In this document: in pieces, positions 11,961 to 22,799 of the stretch
Numbering within the stretch: the first letter of the stretch is position 1
Layout: the number at the start of each line of letters is the position of its first letter
Assembly: GCA_963971575.1 (NCBI GenBank)
Contig: OZ020613.1
Location: 45,188,239 to 45,252,238 of the forward strand
Direction: 5' to 3'
Origin: Liopterus haemorrhoidalis
Taxonomy: Eukaryota > Arthropoda > Insecta > Coleoptera > Dytiscidae
Length of the DNA stretch: 64,000 nt
The notes under the pieces: generated by a model
Databases searched by the model: none
Told to the model about the DNA's origin: nothing
What the model saw: only the letters and a program-made list of their open reading frames with translations
Program-made: the position numbers and the translations under genes

Positions 11961-12057
11961 ATTAATTTAAAAATTTCCCTGTTGCGAAGGGACTTAACAT
12001 TTATTTCACATGAAAACTTAAATAGATTCATAGTAACTATCAGTATTTATATTTCAG

Positions 12058-12216
12058 AGAGCCGGGATACTCAGGAGACATATTGTGTATCATCTACTGA
12101 CGATATGTCCCAGTATAATAACAGCACTAATATTATCATCACTGAGGAGATTGGCATCAAATCTGAATGTGAAGATGACAGTGAATATGAGGAAAGAACA
12201 GTTGGACAAGATAGAG
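12058..12216 (+). CDS. Zinc-finger gene 1, acidic exon Bb1
   Basis: Acceptor is TATATTTCAG|AGAGCC and donor is GATAGAG|GTCAGT; 159 nt with phase 1 at both ends. It encodes ESRDTQETYCVSSTDDMSQY, then an Asn/Thr/Ile stretch, then EEIGIKSECEDDSEYEE and VGQDRG. IKSE fits the PsiKxE SUMO consensus. It has the same length as Bb2 (29817-29975) and shares the SSTDDMSQ and GQD landmarks. The next splice gives Ala-Ser-Thr at the start of exon C1, in frame. No enzyme or DNA-binding motif is visible; it would extend the acidic segment before the fingers. Confidence 0.72.
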
Positions 12217-12466
12217 GTCAGTCAATCAACAACATTTTGTTAGTTGTAAGCTGCGAATACTGTTATTCCAAGTTTTAATTAACTGAGTGCATGCACAGAA
12301 GTATAATACGTGTTAATCGTATATGTATCCAGTTTTCAGGACCCATTGTTGCGTCCGAATAATAAACCATTTCAACTCATGATATATAGTGTATACTCAT
12401 ATGCCTGAGATCGTAAAGCTTTAAAATCATGTTAAGTATTAACATATGTATGGTCTCTATTTCTTT

Positions 12467-12667
12467 GCGGACACCTTTATTTTGGACGTTTGCCATTGCT
12501 GATAATACTAGGCTAGAATAGTACAATATAATGAGTATTAGTATCAAAAAGATATAATACTTCAAGAGTAATATAAAAAATAAATTCGGACGTTTTAGAA
12601 ACTGCTCAACAATCTGTTTAGCCTAGTACTATCAGCAATGGCAAACGTCCAAAATAAAGGTGTCCGC
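12467..12667. repeat. 201-bp hairpin (foldback) element
   Basis: The two ends are long inverted repeats: GCGGACACCTTTATTTTGG continuing to ACTAGGCTA at the left, and the reverse complement TAGCCTAG...CCAAAATAAAGGTGTCCGC at the right. The arms are about 49 nt with one or two mismatches. The string CTCTATTTCTTT stands just left of it (12455-12466) and again at 12704-12715; if that is a target-site duplication, the inserted unit is 12467-12703. It lies in the Bb1-C1 intron. Confidence 0.75.
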
Positions 12668-12703
12668 ATTAATATTGGACCATTGCAAAACAATTTCAAA
12701 GAC

Positions 12704-13300
12704 TCTATTTCTTTATTATTATCTATTTAATAGTACAGCACAAAACCAATATAAACAATAATACAAACAGGAAAAAAAGAAAAAAAAAACAAGTAGGAAC
12801 AAATATCACAGAATTGTTCGAAATATACATTATAATGTCGTTTGTACAAATCCGACCGCCGTCACCGCGGACAAGCGGATTTACTGAGTTGTACAAACGA
12901 GATCTAAAATTACACACATTCATTCTTACAACTGATTTACATGTATTCACATTACTATTAACTAACATATTAATAGCGCTACAATTATTGGGTAGATCAT
13001 TAATAAGGCGGAAGACATTATTGTAACAAGTAACGAGTCTACGGAAACAGCTGTACCCAAAGAGGTACGGTATAAAAATTAGCACAGTATGTTTTAAAAA
13101 GGTACACTCGTATACTAGGATTACATTTGGCGAATTCCTATTCAGCATGTTAGCGCGGACACATATAGCCCTACACTGACGTTCAATGTCAGCGTTGTCG
13201 GACATATTATCCGAAATAATGTGGCCGTGGTAAGTGACAGAAGAGACTTGCTTGACTGTGATACCTGATGTATACTTATACTAGTCGACTTAAATCTATT
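12704..13300 (-). mobile_element. LINE reverse-transcriptase C-terminal fragment
   Basis: On the minus strand: YHGHIISDNMSDNADIERQC and then RAICVRANML, followed by YNNVFRLINDLPNNCSAINM. This matches the conserved C-terminal pattern of several LINE groups (GHxISxxxxDDxDIxxxxRxxxVRxNML, then RVxYNNxFRxLxxLPRxxSAS). Frameshifts and loss of the last domain make it a relic. It sits in the Bb1-C1 intron of gene 1, antisense to the gene. Confidence 0.75.
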
Positions 13301-13535
13301 TTGAACAATAACAAAAAAGAAAAAACATTTTAAGACGATAATAAAAATGTATGCAAAATATGTTGTGACATTAGATGTGTGAAAATTCACCGTTCAAATC
13401 TGTATAGTCTTTGAAATTTGTTTTAACTGAAATACGTGTTAAAAATAAACAAGACTCCATTGTATAAGACTATTGTGTCCACGTCCCCCGGAACCAATAT
13501 ATACATGACTATTTTAATTACATATTTATTTACAG

Positions 13536-14410
13536 CTAGCACGACATCTTCCAGTAATCCAGATTATTGTGTGCCAATGACCGGTAACGTGACCAACCAG
13601 ATTAATACAACACAAACAATAGAAACATGTTATAAATGTGGTATATGTGAGAAAACATTTGCAGAAGCTCGAGATTTTGTAGCACATAAACCAGTACATA
13701 CTTGCGAGAAGCGATTCAAATGTAATCTTTGCAATAAAGCATTTTCAGAATCGTCACATCTAACTAGACACAAACGAATACATTCTGGTCAGAAGCCATT
13801 CAAATGCGAGCAGTGTGGTAAAGCTTTTTCAGACCCAACATCTCTTATTAGACACAAACGAATACATTCTGGAGAGAAACCATTCAAATGTGAACATTGT
13901 AATAAAGCATTCACAGAGTCTTCACATCTCATTAGTCACAAGCGAATACATTCTGGAGAGAGACCATTCAAATGTGAACAATGTAATAAAGCATTTTCAC
14001 AATCATCCCAGCTTAGAATTCACAAACGAATACATTCTGGCGAGAAGCCATTTAAATGTGAGCAATGTAATAAAGCATTTCCACAATCAGCAAAACTCAT
14101 TAGGCACAAGCGAATACATTCTGGTGAGAAGCCATTCAAATGTGAACAGTGTAGTAAAGCATTTTCGGACCCAGCATCTGTCATTAGACACAAACGAATA
14201 CATTCTGGAGAAAAACCTTTTATATGTGTTCAGTGTAATAAATCATTTACAGAATCATCACATCTCATTAGTCACAAGCGAATACATTCTGGGGAGAAAC
14301 CATTCAAATGTGAGCAATGTAATATAGCATTTTCACAATCATCACAACTTGCAATTCACAAGCGAATACATTCTGAACAGATGCAATTTAAGGATGAACA
14401 GTATAATTAA
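13536..14410 (+). CDS. Zinc-finger gene 1, finger exon C1 (nine C2H2 fingers)
   Basis: The exon starts at the acceptor TTTATTTACAG|CTAGC (phase 1: G + CT gives Ala) and runs 875 nt to TAA at 14408-14410. After a leader (STTSSSNPDYCVP...NTTQTIETCYK) come nine fingers of the form CxxCxxxFx5Lx2HxxxH joined by HSGEKPFKC-type linkers; a tenth (FKDEQYN) has lost its cysteines just before the stop. Recognition helices 3-4-5 (DPTSL, ESSHL, QSSQL) reappear as 7-8-9 (DPASV, ESSHL, QSSQL), showing a four-finger block duplication. Canonical linkers favour sequence-specific DNA binding in the nucleus; the target is unknown. The leader closely matches that of C3 (58009-59063, minus). There is no KRAB, BTB or ZAD domain in the exons I can see. 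Confidence 0.88.
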
Positions 14411-14593
14411 GGTTTAGAACATGTTATAGTTCACAAGCGAGTACACTGAGGTGAGAATCTATTCAAATGTAATCAATATAATAAAGCATTTTCATGTTCA
14501 TCAGATCTTATTATACACAAACAAGTACACTCGAGACATAAACATTGCAAATGTGAGCTGTGTAATAAGGCATTTTCACGTTCATTAGATCTC
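14411..14593 (+). pseudogene. Decayed extra fingers after the C1 stop
   Basis: Beyond the TAA the finger repeat continues in damaged form: TTCAAATGTAATCAATATAA then AAAGCATTTTCA, and then AAATGTGAGCTGTGTAATAA then GGCATTTTCACG, each with the spacing of a finger but with stops (CACTGAGG) and frameshifts. About three ancestral fingers are recognisable. The array once extended at least to 14593, where a LINE interrupts it, so the present C1 stop is probably secondary. Confidence 0.8.
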
Positions 14594-15632
14594 TTTTTTT
14601 TCTACAATTATAGCCCCCGTTCTGTACCTTCTACTCATTAACGATTTACCTGTGGAAGTAGGAACCAGTGAATCACTTCTTTATGCAAACAATCTTAAGC
14701 TGTTTCGTGTAATCAACAAGTCGGAGGACTGCCTGCTGTTGCAAAAAGACTTAAATAGAGTAGTGAACTGGTGCGAAAAAAATTAACTTAAAATGAGCAT
14801 TAACAAACGCAAAGTAATATCCTCCTTTACACGTAATATAAACAAAATAAACCACGGTTACCATATTGACAATATAGTCCTGCTTAGAGATAGTAAAGAC
14901 TTAGGTGTACTATTTAGACACGATTTTAATCTTAAAGACCACATAGACAATATAGTGAATAGTGCCTTAAAAACTTTAGGATTTATATTAAGAAACAGTG
15001 GTAGTTATAAGATATCTACAACTTGGTTACTGTACTGTGCACAAGTTTGACCTAAATTAAAGTACGCGAGTACAATCTGGAGCTTAAAAACAATGTCCCA
15101 CAAAAATCAAATAGAAAAAGTACAAAAGAGATTTGTAAGAAACCTGACGCTGAAATTAACCGGAATTAAACCAGTTAAAAAACTTAGCTCTCAATAATAG
15201 CAAGAAATTTCAAACATTAGAATGGAGACGCAACAGCCACACTTTGCATTTCGCGTTTATATTATTTAATAATAAATTAGATGCCCCAGAACTTCTTCAA
15301 AATTTAAATATTCGAGTCCCTGACATAAGATTGAGAATTAAAAATGATCACTTCTTCAAAATTTCAGAATCTATTTCACCACTGAACAAAATGCTCAGTC
15401 TAGTAAACAAGTCTCGGATAGAGATGTAGATATCTTTTACGACAGTTAGAAAGTTTGTTAATATAAAAATAAATTATAGTACTTATATTGCATCTTATTG
15501 TACGTTTGCTTATATTGTGTTTTATTCTTTATTTTCATTATTTTTTCTTTTTTCTTTATATTTAGCACTATGTAACTGGACTTGTGCACTACTGTACAAA
15601 TCTGTATAGTTACTGGTTAAATAAATAAATAA
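14594..15632 (+). mobile_element. LINE 3' fragment inserted in the finger tail
   Basis: Translation gives LLINDLPVEVGTSESLLYA with NNLKLFRVI (the YADD-like box has become YANN), then KDLNRVVNWCEKN, RDSKDLGVLFRHDF, VNSALKTLGFILRN and IEKVQKRFVRNL, all conserved positions of Jockey/CR1-type reverse transcriptases. The loss of the catalytic aspartates, plus stops at 14783 and 15048, shows it is dead. The 3' tail is (AAAT)n at 15615-15632. It separates C1 from any further fingers. Confidence 0.8.
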
Positions 15633-17262
15633 ATATCGATACATACAAGTTAGGTTAATGGACGTAACCCTCAAAATACATCTTCAGTAAAACAACAAAA
15701 ATTTAATACTTATTTTTAAGAGGTGTTCATTTTAAAAACTGAATGGTATTTTTTGTTTAAGATGCACCTATGTATTATATACTAAATGAAAATTAAAATA
15801 TCTTTAAACATTTTGTGGAGTTTCACTGAAAACTTTGTAACAGTATTTAAGGCAAACTATGTAATGAGTAAACGTATACATATTGTATTCGTAATGAAAA
15901 TAATAATAATTTATCTTATATATTTTTTTAATATTAAGGGAGAAAATTTTCTATGTGGAGATTTTTTATGGTAAATTCAGGAACTAAATTTTGAACCTGG
16001 TAGCGCTGATCTGCACGGACTGCTACATTCTGAATTGTATACAAGGTACTTACAGCAAGTGTCATTGGCTTGCCTGGAAATTTAAGCAAACTGAGGAAAC
16101 TTTTAACAGGTAATTATTTTATTTACTTAGTACATGGAAAACATGAACGATTACTTCTCAACAGTTGTGCAAATTTAAATTAACATTAACAAAGCTTATT
16201 AGCAAGCCATGTAATTCTAATGTTATTGTGACTCATTTTAAAGCCGCATTTATAATGGATACGTAGCACATCCATACCTTAAGAATCGCAAGACTGTCTT
16301 TGTTCTGTTTATTAGAAATAGATGTTCAGGACAATATCTTCCTTTATACTGGTATCTATGCACGTGCTATGTATCTTTTATAAACGGGGCTTAATAGCTG
16401 ATCCTCATTATCAAAGCATATATCCGCCTTAAAGTTGTTTTCTGGTTATATTAAATTTAAAGCCAGTTATTAGGTATTTTATTTGAATTTAGCATGTTGT
16501 TTTTTTGTTAAATTGTATTTTCGAAATATAAATTAAGTTTTCAAAGAGAGTGCTTCACATCAAAACTACAAGTCAATATTTATTTATTAAAATTCTTATT
16601 TTATACATTATAATTTACTTAATATGTCATTATTTTTGCAGAACAATATTATTTTGCAGGTTAATTTTGAAAATTTTACATTAATAATCGTTATTATGGC
16701 AAGTAATATAGCAATAAGTGTGTATGCCATATCTAAATGGTTTGAAGGAACAATATGTTGTTTTTATTTTATCCATTTTTGTTTTACATTTTCATGTCAA
16801 AAAACGAAAAAAAAATAGCAATTAAGAATGTAGCTGTAATGGTTGCAATTTGGAGCAAAACAATACACCATTATGCATTTTAAAACAAAAGATTAATGAT
16901 TACTTAGTGGTAATTAAATAAATACTAAAGATATTTTGATTTTCATATTATTTAAAAACGTAACCTATAAATATATATTCCTTAATATAGAATCCTTATT
17001 TATATGTTTATAAAATCATTGTTCTATAATATAAAGTATTTGGACTGTACATATTAGTATATACTTATAATACTATATAATACTATAAAATACATATTTT
17101 TTGCTCCAAAATTGAAGATATTCATAAAATTAATGTAACAAAAGTAATATCACATGTATTTTAAACCAGTCAAAAACTTCCAAAGGACTCAGCTCTTAGA
17201 TGGCAGCACATGTATGTGACGACAGGTGTGTCGTCAATAATAGTGTGTGACAAGTGTGTCGT
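15633..17262. other. Intergenic region after gene 1, no gene seen
   Basis: The sequence is AT-rich. At 15990-16110 the string CACGGACTGCTACAT followed by xCAGCAAGxGTxATTG and CTGGAAATTxAG matches 2978-3050 upstream of A1, so a fragment of the same duplicated flank probably lies here without a start exon. Open frames at 15786-15974 and 16624-16818 encode low-complexity hydrophobic peptides only. I see no RNA gene. Confidence 0.45.
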
Positions 17263-17302
17263 CAAGGAATAGACCATATTAGTGAATATGGTCTATTCCT
17301 TG
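17263..17302. repeat. Perfect 18-bp inverted repeat with 4-nt loop
   Basis: CAAGGAATAGACCATATT (17263-17280), loop AGTG, then its exact reverse complement (17285-17302). Each arm resembles the outer end of the TIR element at 17569-18378 (TATGGTCTATTTCAAAG), so this is probably two facing ends of that family with the middle gone. Upstream, TGTGTCGTCAA occurs twice (17228 and 17253). Confidence 0.75.
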
Positions 17303-17568
17303 AATAATAGGGTGATCAGACATCCTAGTTTTCAGTACAAAATCCCAATATCTCATAACTGTTTCCAGGAAATGATTTTTTTTTTTTTTTTTTAATATTT
17401 GCCAAGATTACACAGTTAAGTTATATTCCTAAATACCATTTTACCGTCAGTAAGTACCTAGTTTTTTCAACAAATGGCAATAGAATGCTAAGAAATACGT
17501 TCTGAAATCCGTTAAGTTGGACGGAATTTGAATATTTTTAAAAATAAAAGTAAATTATATATTCTCTA

Positions 17569-18378
17569 TGGTCTATTTCAAAGTAGAAAAATGTGTGTAA
17601 AAAGATAGGAGCTGTTTGTCCTTGCTTCGGATTGGTTTAGATCGTCATCCCTATTACACTGTAAAAATATTGTTTTTAGTCCAAGTTGACAGATGTTCAG
17701 TGTCGCACATTGGAAATATATATTATTTATATTATTTAATTTATCTCATATATTTTGTTATTATTTACATATTTAGACTTTTATTTATATTCTTGGCGTA
17801 GATTTTATGGAGAAAATTCTCCATGTAATTTGTTTTTACGCAGTTATATATTTTTTAGGTTAACTGACATATAAATATTTTTTGACAGTTGACAATTAAC
17901 AGATCAAGAAAGAGGATTAATGTGAGGCCAAAAGACAACCCATTGATTGTGCCCAAAGAAGAAGTTATTGATATAATTTTTAGACCTTCATGTATACATA
18001 TATTTTTAATTTTTATTTACAATAATTATTTAAATAAGAAACTTTAGCTCTGAAGATATATTGCTTGTTTTATTGCTTTATTTAAACTCTTTTAGCAAAT
18101 CTCTCTTGTTATATATAGTACATTATTTTTAAAATGTTTCGAATTTCCCATTAAACTGAATTTATGTCGTATAAATAAGTATATTTAACATCTGTCTTGT
18201 TTATTTCAATGTCCTATTAACCATTTTCATATTAAAAAAAAGTCAGTTGCTAACCCAGTTACTACGCCCATGCCCTAGTTGTAACTTATTTTAAATTTCC
18301 CGCTATACTGTATTTGTCCAGTGTAAATCGTACTCGGTTCGCAGCGCTATCTACTTTTTTCTACTTTGAAATAGACCA
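17569..18378. mobile_element. 810-bp non-autonomous TIR element, TA target site
   Basis: The left end TGGTCTATTTCAAAGTAGAA (17569 on) is repeated in perfect inverse at the right end (to 18378), with at least 23 bp of terminal inverted repeat. TA stands on both sides (17567-17568 and 18379-18380), as for Tc1/mariner-type insertion. No transposase is visible. Part of the interior (17860-17970) also resembles 420-510, so that block may be a second, degraded copy rather than gene flank. Confidence 0.75.
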
Positions 18379-18399
18379 TAAATACAAAAACAGAACTTT

Positions 18400-20494
18400 A
18401 TAATCGACTGTTTTTTAGGTTAAATGTCTATTTTGTATGAATTTCAGTCTTATTTATGTCATTTAGTCATTTTAAATATATTTTTAGCAGAGTATTATAT
18501 AAATAAACAATGGATAACATAATAATAGTATAGAAAACTTTTTACCCACCGGATAAAAAATACTAACTGCAAACTATACCAAATGTCTATTTAGGTTCAT
18601 CAAAATATACTCTTTTATGACTTATAATTATTTGTTACGTCTAATTTTATGAAGTTTATTACGCTTCACCAAACATTTTTTTTTTGCATTCTAAAAAATT
18701 ATATTTTTGCTTCCTTTACAGCATTTAGTGCGCAACCACGAATTAAAAAATAAGACAGCATTTCGATAGTTCCTTTTTATATTTAGAATATCCTTAATAT
18801 AATATCCCTTAACCGTAAACTGTCAGATTTTTTTTTATTTATTGTTTATAGACACTTCAGCGTCAATAGCTATTAGTGTATGTGTTATAATTTTATAAAT
18901 TTGTTAATACTATTCTAAAGATTATTTTATACAGTATAGTGTAGTTCGTGATATATTATATACATAATTTTCTACAAGGTGATTCATATTTTATTAAACA
19001 AGTTTGTGGCTTTTAAATATTTCAGTGTCATTGTGGATTCTTGTTTTAAGGCTTGTTGTATGTCTTATGGTATATTGTATATGGTGCGTGCATAGTGGTA
19101 TTGTGAGCAATCTGTTAACACTTGCCTGACTGTCAGGGGCTAATTGCAGGTCTCACATATCTTTTAGTATAGTCTGGCCATTATGTGTTCATGTTTGAGT
19201 TTCGTGTGTCCTATACTCAACCTGGTTATCACAATTTGATCTCTTCTGTTTGTCTCAGTTGTCCATAAGTAAATATCTTTTTTATATATTTTTATTTTCA
19301 GTTGTTCTGGTCCATTTATTCACTCGGACCTGGTGGAGTTTAGTTTTGATGGACTGTTTTGTGCTCGTAATATTTGGGGTGATTTGCAGTACTTCGTCTT
19401 CTGTGGGGTTTTCTGTAGCTGCTGCGTTTGCTGCTTCGTTGCCTTCTATGCCAACCTGGCCTGGTGTCCAGATGAAAACGATTGTCTTACCGTTTATTGA
19501 TATATTGTGTGTTTTGTCCTGAATTTTTTGAATTTTTTATCTTGTTGGATCTTTACTCTGGTGATTTTTTAGCGCCTGTATTGTGTCGAGGGAGCCGGAA
19601 CAGATAGCAGTATGTCGGTGGTTGTTCGTACGTACAATGCCTAGGGTTTTAGAAATTGCCTCTGCTTCTGGTTGATATATGCCAACGGTGTTTGGCAGAC
19701 GGTAGGTTCGAGTGCTGTCTTCTGATATTATGGCGATTCTGCAGGTATCTACGGTTTTGGAGGCATCTGTATAGTGGAATTTGTATTACTGATATTTGTT
19801 TCTTATTTCGTTGAACTCATTGTGCTGGTGTGCTGGATTTTTTGTGTCATTGAAGTTCGGTATGTGTGTCGATTTCGGTGAGTTTCCAGGGGGGAGTTTT
19901 GTGGAGTGAAGAGGGTTGAGGTTTTGGGATTTGCAGATGCATTGTGTCTAGAATGTTGTGTATGTATTGTAGTGTTGGTCTATTGAGCTTAAGTTGTCAG
20001 TTGTTATCTGCGTAAGTTAGGTTTCGCGTGTTTGAAAACGATATTGTAAACCGGATTTTCTGGTGTGGTAGATTTAATATACAATTTTACGTTTAATTAC
20101 ACCATGACAACGTATTATTTCTTACTGATGTAGTAAATATACACAACTGCCAACAGAGGTGCCGACTGATTTGAATCTCTAGCAATTTGTATTTGAAGTA
20201 GTGGTGAGTTGTTAATTGTTTTGATGATACAATGTTCGTACCGTCAGACCCAAGAATAAACTGGCTTACTCTAAAACACTGATTAGGAACATAATTTTAC
20301 TTATTTATTTATTTATCTTTTTTAATTTTTTGTAATAAGAACAAGTTGAAAAATAAGTAAAATATATAAACATTTATTAATACAATATAGGGCATGCTTT
20401 CTGAATCCTTTAAAATGAGGATTACATCTTATGCAATGATTTATATTAATCAGTCTTACTTCTTTTATATGTATGTAGTACATTTTTATTTCAG
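18400..20494 (+). repeat. Segmental duplication, copy 2, upstream of exon A2
   Basis: This block aligns with 2040-3079 at the landmarks listed there, interrupted at 18830-20063 by a LINE that copy 1 lacks. After the LINE the match resumes: AATACAATTTTxxGTTxATT near 2815 and 20080, and GGTGCC then TCTAGCA near 2880 and 20160. It leads into start exon A2, so the duplication carried the gene's leader and first exon. Confidence 0.65.
18830..20063 (-). mobile_element. LINE 3' fragment with RNase H domain
   Basis: The insertion is defined by the uninterrupted copy at about 2805-2815. Its 3' end is marked on the plus strand by a T9 run (the poly-A tail) at 18828-18836, and a short AGATTT repeat flanks it. 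Minus-strand coding (about 19790-19250) shows an RNase H domain: HYTDASKTVDTCRIAII, QPEAEAISKTLGI, SGSLDTIQALKN, then one in-frame stop, then FIWTPGQVGIEGNEAAD. The D-E-D-type catalytic positions are present. An RNase H after reverse transcriptase points to the I/LOA/R1-like LINE groups. It is 5'-truncated and dead. Confidence 0.82.
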
Positions 20495-20653
20495 GAATGA
20501 ATATGAATGATGGGTCTGGATATTACTTGAATGCTGAGGGTATCAGAGACAGCGATATTATTAAAGAAGAGATCAATATTAAGACAGAATATGAAATTAC
20601 TGATGAATATGAAGTGAAGCCTGGAATAGAGCAGACAGCTGAATGGAAGAATG
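20495..20653 (+). CDS. Orphan start exon A2 (zinc-finger family)
   Basis: Acceptor is TTTATTTCAG|GAATGA, the ATG is at 20497 or 20503 (in frame with each other), and the donor is AAGAATG|GTCAGT (phase 1). From 20503 it encodes 50 residues: MNDGSGYYLNAEGIRDSDII, KEEINIKTEYEITDEYEVK, then GIEQTAEWKN. It is intact, contains IKEE and IKTE (PsiKxE), and is closer to A3 than to A1; A2 and A3 share the intron end GTAGTACATTTTTATTTCAG. No Ba, Bb or finger exon follows before A3 at 25131. It could be an alternative first exon of gene 2 or the remnant of a lost gene. Confidence 0.68.
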
Positions 20654-20830
20654 GTCAGTAACGACCACATATAAAACTAACTTAGTTTCCTTCATTTTGT
20701 CCTATTTACGGCTTTGTCTCTCCAGCCCCTTATCTTTGTTCTCTACAATTTTGCTCGACCTCATCTATCCAATGATTTTTAAATCTGCCTTTTTATCTAT
20801 TTCCAGTGTTCTAACTACCTGAGATAATTA

Positions 20831-22000
20831 AAGAGTCGAACCCAAATTTATTTCATTCCGGTTTACGGTTACATTCCAAGTAAATGTTTTTCATTCCAGT
20901 TTCAGTTTCGGTTCGTCTAAAAATTTCAGTTCAGTTCCGGTTAGAATAACAAGTTAAAATCGAATCTAACATCAAATCTACCAGTATAAATTTTGGTTTA
21001 ATTTTATTTACCAAATTCCCTTCGTATTCTTGTTTTTCAATTATAAAATTGAAAATACAAAAGAAATAGTACTTAATTATTATTATTATTTTTTTTTTTT
21101 TGTTAAAAACGAAAACATAAGTACAATTTAGGAACATGAAAATACAAAAACATATTGCACGTAAATAAAATTAAATTCTAACAAATTAGAAGGAAATTAC
21201 AAAAATAATTAATAAGGCACAAGTCTATATTAAGGGGGTGTCAAGACAGTCAGTTGCCTGGGGCGCCAGATACAAGAAGTGCTGAAAATTTTGGTTGAAA
21301 ATTTATTTTTTCTCAACAAATATTTTTGATAGCAATGAACAACTTAATTTTCAGCGCCCCTAAAAATTTGGGTTCAGCTGGCTAGTAACATCAACTTAAT
21401 TTTTACATAATTATGCAAACCTGGGGGTGCCATATAAAGAGTCTGTCTGGGGTGCGAAAATACTTTCGTCCGACCCTAATCACACACAGTTCATTTATCA
21501 CAATTGTAGAGAAGAAAAACGTTAGTAAATAATAATAAATAATATGAACTTTTCTCTTACAAAAATAATAAATAACAGTTTGAAGAATCGTAATATTATA
21601 AAGAAGAAAATGGAATAACACAAACCTTTTTCTTACAAGAAAATAATAATAATAATAATAAATAAATAAATAGAAATTAATCACAGTTTATTCAGTTGTA
21701 AAAATAATATTTTAAATTTTAAATGGAAATAAAATTAAAAATGTTTAATCAACACATTAATATGTTCTTCAAATTTGCTTCTGATGGATTCATTATTTTA
21801 TCAGTCAATATAAGTTTTAGTAGTAAGAAAGGGATTAATTAATTTATTTAATAATAAAAAAAAAAAATGAACCGAAATTAACCGTTATTAACATTTCGTT
21901 CCGGTTTCGGTTTTTAAATTGAACAATTTTATGTTCCGGTTCCGGTTCTGTTAAAAATCCAGGTTAATTCTGTTTTTTTCGGTTCCGGTTCGCTTCTCTG
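20831..22000. mobile_element. hAT-like non-autonomous element, probable
   Basis: The ends are rich in CCGGTT motifs facing each other: AGAGTCGAACC at the left, GGTTCGCTTCTCTG at the right, and internal GTTCCGGTTCCGGTT runs near 20900 and 21930, a look common to hAT-derived MITEs. The flanking 8-mers (GATAATTA and GTTATTAA) match only in part, so the boundaries are uncertain. A further repeat with GGGGCGCCAG and CAGCGCCCC lies inside at about 21260-21360. No transposase is seen. Confidence 0.45.
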
Positions 22001-22799
22001 GTTATTAAGAACTGACACGCTCGGATACGCAGCCTGGCGGTCAAATATTGTACTAGGCACCTGTAGTACTGTTTGAACTTATTACATATGTTCTAGTGTT
22101 GATTTTTTGTTAGAATGTCGATAGAAGTTGTGAAAAACTGTAAATGTAAAACAAATTGTAGTGTTTTTGTAGAGAGAAAGTTAATATTAAGTCCAGATTG
22201 GAAAATATTCGGTTATGGACAGGAGGAAGGCATGGGAATATATTTTGAGTTAAAAAGTAACTGATACTATGCGAGTTTGTTCATTACATTTGTCGCAGAA
22301 ATCTAATTAGCTGTACTAATATATTAATAATAATAGCTAATAATATTAGCTGCTTCTATCCAACTAAAACTAATTTTATTTCATGAGGCAATGAACATAA
22401 TGCACTTGTTTATAAACAAAATCCATATATTGTAAATTCAGAAGACCGACACTCAAATGTACCACATAAAATTAAATGCCCCGCATTTAACACCTGCTCA
22501 ACTACAAAGTACACTTCAATAAATCTACTGAAATTAAACTATAAATACTGTAATTTGATGCCCACCTTCTGTTATACAGCTCAATACATGTGTAGCGCGT
22601 AAAAATTAAAAAATTTCGCAAATATTTACTCGCATTTTCATAAAATAAAAATGTACTGTGCTTAAATTAACTTGTTCGCTGTTAGCATATTGACAGCTAA
22701 ATTGCTTTGGAATACAGCGCCGCCAACGGTAATGTCACTTCTCAATACTCTGGCTTTAACGACGGTTAAAATAACTACATCACCACTCCAACTGGATTT
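22001..22799. other. Spacer, no gene seen
   Basis: AT-rich, without coding signal. ACAGCGCCGCCAACG near 22717 repeats a string near 1742. I see nothing else to support. Confidence 0.4.

Noticed and set aside
12723..13205. A 160-codon protein with a hydrophobic tail on the minus strand
   Set aside because: Its first part is LINE reverse-transcriptase C-terminus; the hydrophobic tail is translated poly-T-rich 3' sequence.
13815..14327. Second long open frame over the C1 fingers (also 32134-32466, 33441-33656, 58032-58949)
   Set aside because: These are shifted-frame readings of the repeated finger codons. Finger linkers happen to lack stops in that frame; the real frame has all the Cys and His residues.
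15786..16818. Small secreted or membrane peptides (15786-15974, 16624-16818)
   Set aside because: AT-driven Ile/Phe/Tyr/Lys-rich frames without conserved motifs, splice context or homologous copy.
19250..19522. Plus-strand frame of 90 codons
   Set aside because: Antisense of the LINE RNase H domain, whose motifs (TPGQVGIEGNEAAD) are on the minus strand.
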